A stretch of 19,884 nt of DNA from Candidatus Poribacteria bacterium (GTDB taxonomy: Bacteria > Poribacteria > WGA-4E > UBA9662): contig PACG01000087.1 in assembly GCA_002699335.1 (NCBI GenBank), positions 10,451-30,334 of the forward strand. The letters run 5' to 3'. Within the stretch, counting starts at the first letter, position 1. Each line of letters begins with the position of its first letter. This document shows positions 16,882 to 19,884 of this stretch, piece by piece. A model generated the notes under the pieces. The model worked only from the letters and a program-made list of their open reading frames with translations, searched no databases and was not told where the DNA came from. The position numbers and the translations under genes are program-made.

Positions 16882-16904
16882 AAAAACTCCTTTGAAAAGG
16901 TCGA

Positions 16905-17597
16905 CTATTGGTCGCTAAGCTTCGATCTGAACAACATTGGGTGCGGCAGTATTTGCTTTTGGATGGGTTGTATGGGGGAATCCACAGTGGACATCTGCCG
17001 GGGATTTATATAGACATAGGTCGCCGGAGAAGTTATAACGGATAATGCCAATCCGAGATCGGATGGTTGTGACTGCACTCGACTGGCGAAAACCGGTGTC
17101 ATTGAGGTCGGTTGGTCGTAAAAGCGTACCATTAACAGAACTGCAGCGAATATAATACTTAACCCTACAACCAAAAGTCGGTTAGCTTTACCCTCGACCC
17201 AGCCGAAGCACCTGCTTATACTTTGGTTCTTGCGGATGTATTTGCTCATACGACCTACCCCCGACTTGGTCGGGGAGTCGCTCCTAGTTGGGGGGAAATG
17301 ATTGCCTCTTTGAAAAAGAGGAATTGGTCGGTGTGGTTCTAAAGCGGTCGCCTTCTGCATCAGTCGAGGTAAAAAAGTCGATGAAGCCGAAACCGGCTGG
17401 GCACGTTGGAGTACAGAGTGTACCTGTCGCATCTGCATCATCTCGAAGGCGCAATCACTACAGTTTCGCAGGTGACACCCAACTGCTCCCATTTCGAGTT
17501 TTGGCAGCTCCTGATCCAGATATGATGAGAGTTGAGGTTTAACCTCTTTACAGAACATCTGAGTCGGTGTGAACCTATCTGACTTGGATTTTTGCAT
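16905..17597 (-). CDS. Zinc-finger anti-sigma factor, membrane-anchored
   Basis: A 230-residue protein starting at ATG 17597, seven bases after AGGAG; a TTG at 17618 is a worse start. The first 55 residues hold the zinc-binding anti-sigma motif: C16, then H42-x3-C46-x2-C49 in GCHLRNCSDCAFEMM. One membrane helix spans about 140-159 (RLLVVGLSIIFAAVLLMV), leaving about 70 residues outside. Such proteins hold their ECF sigma factor at the membrane until a signal releases it. The start overlaps the last 23 bases of the sigma gene, so the two are probably translated together. Between the two domains, residues 89-118 are encoded by DNA rich in perfect palindromes and look like an inserted linker. 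The signal it senses is unknown. Confidence 0.88.
   Translation of the reverse strand: MQKSKSDRFTPTQMFCKEVKPQLSSYLDQELPKLEMGAVGCHLRNCSDCAFEMMQMRQVHSVLQRAQPVSASSTFLPRLMQKATALEPHRPIPLFQRGNHFPPTRSDSPTKSGVGRMSKYIRKNQSISRCFGWVEGKANRLLVVGLSIIFAAVLLMVRFYDQPTSMTPVFASRVQSQPSDLGLALSVITSPATYVYINPRQMSTVDSPIQPIQKQILPHPMLFRSKLSDQ
17251..17321. repeat. Two perfect palindromes inside the anti-sigma gene
   Basis: CCCCGAC TTG GTCGGGG (17259-17275, 7-bp arms, flanked by a further CGAC/GTCG pair) and CCTCTTT GAA AAAGAGG (17305-17321, 7-bp arms) lie 29 bases apart, in frame, in the linker between zinc finger and membrane helix. This resembles a small mobile palindromic element that landed without breaking the gene. 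No second copy is visible in the window. Confidence 0.55.
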
Positions 17598-18204
17598 TGG
17601 AACTCTCCTCGATCCCAATTTCGATCAGTTTCCGTTTCAGCTTTTGACGGGCGCGATGGATCAGCGATTTCACCGCACTAACCGAACAGCCGATAATTTG
17701 GCTGACTTCTTGATAACTAAGTTCCTGGTAGGTGACTAATACAAGGCTTAATCGTTGGTTTTCCGGAAGCAAATCTACTTGCTGGCGAATCGCCTGCTCC
17801 CGTTCTTTCTGTTCATACAACTGGTCTGGCAGATAGCGCGAATCGCTGAGTAGATCTTCGAATACCGGAGATTGCTGATCTCCAGGTGAATCCGATGATT
17901 CCAAGCCCAACTGCGAGAACAAATCAGTTGATTGTCGATTCCGATTCCGGAGTTCGTTTCGACATAGATTGGTGGCGATCAGATACAACCAGTTTTTGAA
18001 CTGGCCTTTGGGACGATAGCGTTGAACGCTACCCAGCACACGGAGAAAGGCCTCCTGTGCTAGATCTTCAGCTCGGTGATGATCGTTAATCACACGGGTA
18101 ATGTAATTGACCATTCGATCCTGGTAACGCCGGACAATTAACTCAAAGGCACTCATGTCACCTTGTCGGCATTGAGCCATCAACTCTTCATCGGCAACCA
18201 ACAT
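17575..18204 (-). CDS. ECF-family RNA polymerase sigma factor
   Basis: A 209-residue sigma-70-family factor of the extracytoplasmic-function type, with only regions 2 and 4. Region 2 spans about 18-85: FELIVRRYQDRMVNYITRV, then HHRAEDLAQEAFLRVLGSV for the core-binding and -10 recognition helix, and NWLYLIATNLCRNELR. Region 4 spans about 143-192: LLPENQRLSLVLVTYQELSY, then EVSQIIGCSVSAVKSLIHRA for the -35 recognition helix-turn-helix. A flexible acidic linker of about 50 residues joins them. ATG at 18204 begins one base after the stop of the phosphodiesterase gene, without a clear ribosome-binding site of its own, which suggests coupled translation. Its 3' end overlaps the anti-sigma gene. Its regulon cannot be read here; self-activation of this operon is a reasonable guess. 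Confidence 0.93.
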   Translation of the reverse strand: MLVADEELMAQCRQGDMSAFELIVRRYQDRMVNYITRVINDHHRAEDLAQEAFLRVLGSVQRYRPKGQFKNWLYLIATNLCRNELRNRNRQSTDLFSQLGLESSDSPGDQQSPVFEDLLSDSRYLPDQLYEQKEREQAIRQQVDLLPENQRLSLVLVTYQELSYQEVSQIIGCSVSAVKSLIHRARQKLKRKLIEIGIEESSNAKIQVR

Positions 18205-18205
18205 C

Positions 18206-18934
18206 CTAATGCCCCAGTGCAGCTAATTTTTGCGGAAAGTTAGTGGTAATACCCTGCACCCCGTAATTCACCAGTTCTCTCATCCTGGGCAGGTCATTGA
18301 CAGTCCAGGTCCATAAGTTAATGCCTCTTTTTCTAATTTGGTGAGCGAAAGTTGGTAGTACCATGTTTTCTTGAACGTTGAGTGTTCCTGCCCCGATTGT
18401 GGAAACCTGTTTGACCAATTCGATAGCCGGATCTTTCATCGAATTGGTTTCGTCATTACTGCCAACCAGGAAGCCGGTTGGTATACGTGGATCAAGCTGA
18501 CGAATTTGCTTCAACGCGGGTTGATCAAACGAAATTACCACGACATAATCGCTCGCATTCGTTTGGTGAATTACCTTCACCACCTGTTCGACGATGTTCG
18601 TATCTTTGATTTCCACCACAGCAACTGATGATTGTCGAATCAGGTCTAAGGCTTCGGCCAAGGTCGGGATTTTCTCACCCGCGAATTGCGGGGAAAACCA
18701 GCTTCCAGCATCCGCTTCTCGGATCTGGTTCAGCGTCAGTTGGTTAATGCTTCCACTCCGATCCGTAGTTCGATCCAACGTCGAGTCGTGAATTGACACC
18801 ACTTGTCGATCCAACGTTCCGTGTACATCCAGTTCGACCCCGTCAACGCCAACTTCTAATGCTTTTTGAAAAGCGACCATTGTATTTTCAGGGGCGATGC
18901 CGGAAAAACCACGATGGGCAATTTTAATCAGCAT
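18206..18934 (-). CDS. Glycerophosphodiester phosphodiesterase
   Basis: A 242-residue GDPD of the short cytoplasmic kind, without signal peptide. The enzyme splits glycerophosphodiesters from phospholipid turnover into glycerol-3-phosphate and an alcohol. Visible active-site motifs are AHRGFSGIAPENT (H7, R8, E16), GVELDVHGTLD (E34, D36) and SIHDSTLDRTT (H49), followed by AVVEIKD for the metal-binding glutamate on the next strand, and WTWTVND near the C terminus. The order is that of the TIM-barrel GDPD family throughout. The TAG stop is one base before the sigma-factor ATG, and the gene starts 9 bases after the stop of the deacetylase gene. The neighbours suggest a role in envelope maintenance. 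Confidence 0.93.
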   Translation of the reverse strand: MLIKIAHRGFSGIAPENTMVAFQKALEVGVDGVELDVHGTLDRQVVSIHDSTLDRTTDRSGSINQLTLNQIREADAGSWFSPQFAGEKIPTLAEALDLIRQSSVAVVEIKDTNIVEQVVKVIHQTNASDYVVVISFDQPALKQIRQLDPRIPTGFLVGSNDETNSMKDPAIELVKQVSTIGAGTLNVQENMVLPTFAHQIRKRGINLWTWTVNDLPRMRELVNYGVQGITTNFPQKLAALGH

Positions 18935-18943
18935 AGATCTAAG

Positions 18944-19780
18944 CTAATTTCCCTGCTGTCGCCACTGGTGGAGTTGCAGTGCTACTTCGACTAACGGAGC
19001 GATCCAAACTGTATCCTTTTCTCGCTGTAGATAGTGACACAAGGCCTCAAATTCGGCTTGTTCGATCGGTAGATGGCCTCCTCCGACCCCATGAAAGGTG
19101 AAAATGTTCCATCCCCCGCCATCCCGATTGGTTCGCTGGATCAATTCGATCAGATCATCTGCCTTCCGGTTTTCGCACTTCCAAGACATCAAACAGTGGA
19201 GATCTGCATGATAGGGAGAATTAGTCAGATTCGACATCTCCCCACCACCGCGAGCGGCAAAGAATCGCCCTGCTACCAGCGGGACGTAACTGTATCTGCT
19301 GGTTCCCCTACCGACAAACGTATTGTAGCACGGATAACAAAAACTCCAAAGCGTAATTTCAGGAAAAATAGCTTCGAATCGCTGACAGGCTTGATCGAGT
19401 TCGGTTTCCAGTTCTGCTAGTGTTCGGTATTCCAACCCGGCTGGTGTGTGATTGGATATGTCGGAGGACTCGAGATCTAACCGGGCCGCGCAACTACACC
19501 AGTGATGGATCGAATGGTTACCAATCTCGTGCCCATTTTCAACTGCGGGCCGAAATCGCTCTAGGTACGGAAGGGAAGTCTCGGTCTCAGACCAATTGCC
19601 TTTAGCAATGAGGTAAAAGGTGCCTCTCAAATTGTGATCTTCCAGTATGGGTATGACCGGATCTAAGTGACAATCCATCCCATCATCGAAGGTTAAACTG
19701 ACAGCTGACCGGTAACCATTTAGCCAACCCAATTGTGTTTGCGGTCCCACTGAATCGTCGGGTTTAGCTGGATTGCTCAT
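18944..19780 (-). CDS. Polysaccharide deacetylase (NodB-homology family)
   Basis: The protein has 278 residues if it starts at ATG 19780, which overlaps the upstream gene by 17 bases. A TTG at 19822 would overlap it by 59 bases and is less likely. The ribosome-binding site is weak, consistent with coupling to the upstream gene. The enzyme class removes acetyl groups from N-acetylated sugars. NodB motif 1 is SLTFDDGMD (D32 as base, D33 as metal ligand); motif 2 is HEIGNHSIHH (H89 and H93 as metal ligands). FTFHGVGGGHLP carries the histidine of motif 5. LRGTFYLIAKGN is the conserved strand after motif 1. It has no signal peptide, so it probably acts inside the cell or on a lipid-linked sugar. 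The preceding Wzz-like gene suggests polysaccharide assembly. Confidence 0.9.
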   Translation of the reverse strand: MSNPAKPDDSVGPQTQLGWLNGYRSAVSLTFDDGMDCHLDPVIPILEDHNLRGTFYLIAKGNWSETETSLPYLERFRPAVENGHEIGNHSIHHWCSCAARLDLESSDISNHTPAGLEYRTLAELETELDQACQRFEAIFPEITLWSFCYPCYNTFVGRGTSRYSYVPLVAGRFFAARGGGEMSNLTNSPYHADLHCLMSWKCENRKADDLIELIQRTNRDGGGWNIFTFHGVGGGHLPIEQAEFEALCHYLQREKDTVWIAPLVEVALQLHQWRQQGN

Positions 19781-19884
19781 CTTTATATTTTCTACTAAGT
19801 TCCAAAGTGATAACCAGTCCAAAAGACAACATTAATCCGATGACACCTCCGAGTAGCAATAATAACTTTCGATTAGGTTTGGAC
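19764..19884 (-). CDS. C-terminal end of a Wzz-like chain-length protein, partial
   Basis: The minus-strand frame entering at 19883 encodes 39 residues and ends with TAA at 19766-19764. It reads SKPNRKLLLLLGGVIGLML, then SFGLVITLELSRKYKDEQSS. A proline and basic pair before a glycine-bearing membrane helix, followed by a short charged tail, is the usual end of Wzz/GNVR polysaccharide co-polymerases, which set chain length of exported sugars. The gene overlaps the deacetylase start by 17 bases, so the two are likely translated together. With so little sequence the family call is provisional; another inner-membrane protein with a C-terminal anchor is possible. Confidence 0.5.
   Translation of the reverse strand, partial: SKPNRKLLLLLGGVIGLMLSFGLVITLELSRKYKDEQSS

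Noticed and set aside
1..19884. CRISPR array, tRNA or rRNA genes, defence islands
   Set aside because: No regularly spaced repeats, cloverleaf-like sequence, rRNA sequence or defence-gene motifs were seen on either strand.

Overview
The window looks like a chromosomal piece of an uncultured Gram-negative (diderm) bacterium. A TonB-dependent outer-membrane receptor, TonB and efflux-pump remnants and a lipoprotein point to an outer membrane. The phytanoyl-CoA-dioxygenase-like enzyme, the large cyclase-family hydrolase and the exported ankyrin-repeat remnant together recall Candidatus Poribacteria and similar symbiont lineages. That placement is inference from family mix and should be tested with DnaE.

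Layout. (1) 1-4100 is mostly decayed DNA: an exported ankyrin-repeat gene cut by an ISKra4-type insertion sequence (about 262-1832), an intact TetR-family regulator (2261-2851, minus), a divergent RND efflux-pump remnant (3081-3375), and a small unknown membrane gene with one frameshift and one stop (3523-3947). Several perfect dyads and two plausible promoters lie here; one dyad sits exactly between a -35 and a -10. (2) 4119-8860 (plus) is a TonB gene broken by two single-base losses, an intact TonB-dependent receptor, a doubtful ExbB-like remnant, and the N-terminal remnant of a second RND/MMPL-type exporter. (3) 8860-10454 (minus) holds an intact PhyH-family dioxygenase and a small lipoprotein with a clear promoter. 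(4) 10455-12322 is a second graveyard: an IS5-type transposase tail and a complete IS630 element (terminal repeats, TA target duplication) whose transposase is broken. (5) 12323-19884 is a tight, intact minus-strand run, transcribed in the order: end of a Wzz-like chain-length protein, polysaccharide deacetylase, glycerophosphodiester phosphodiesterase, ECF sigma factor, zinc-finger anti-sigma factor, DNA polymerase III alpha (dnaE), cyclase-family hydrolase. Overlaps and gaps of 1-29 bp suggest one operon.

How it fits together. The right side is a housekeeping and cell-envelope operon with its own sigma/anti-sigma pair. The left and middle record loss of transport and efflux systems, with only the regulator and the receptor still intact. 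Ten frameshifts I could place outside the ISKra4 element each fit the loss of one base, a striking one-way pattern. I found no convincing new defence or biosynthetic system; the most useful leads are the decay pattern, the operator-like dyads, the hairpin between ribosome-binding site and start of the dioxygenase gene, and the palindromes inside the anti-sigma gene.
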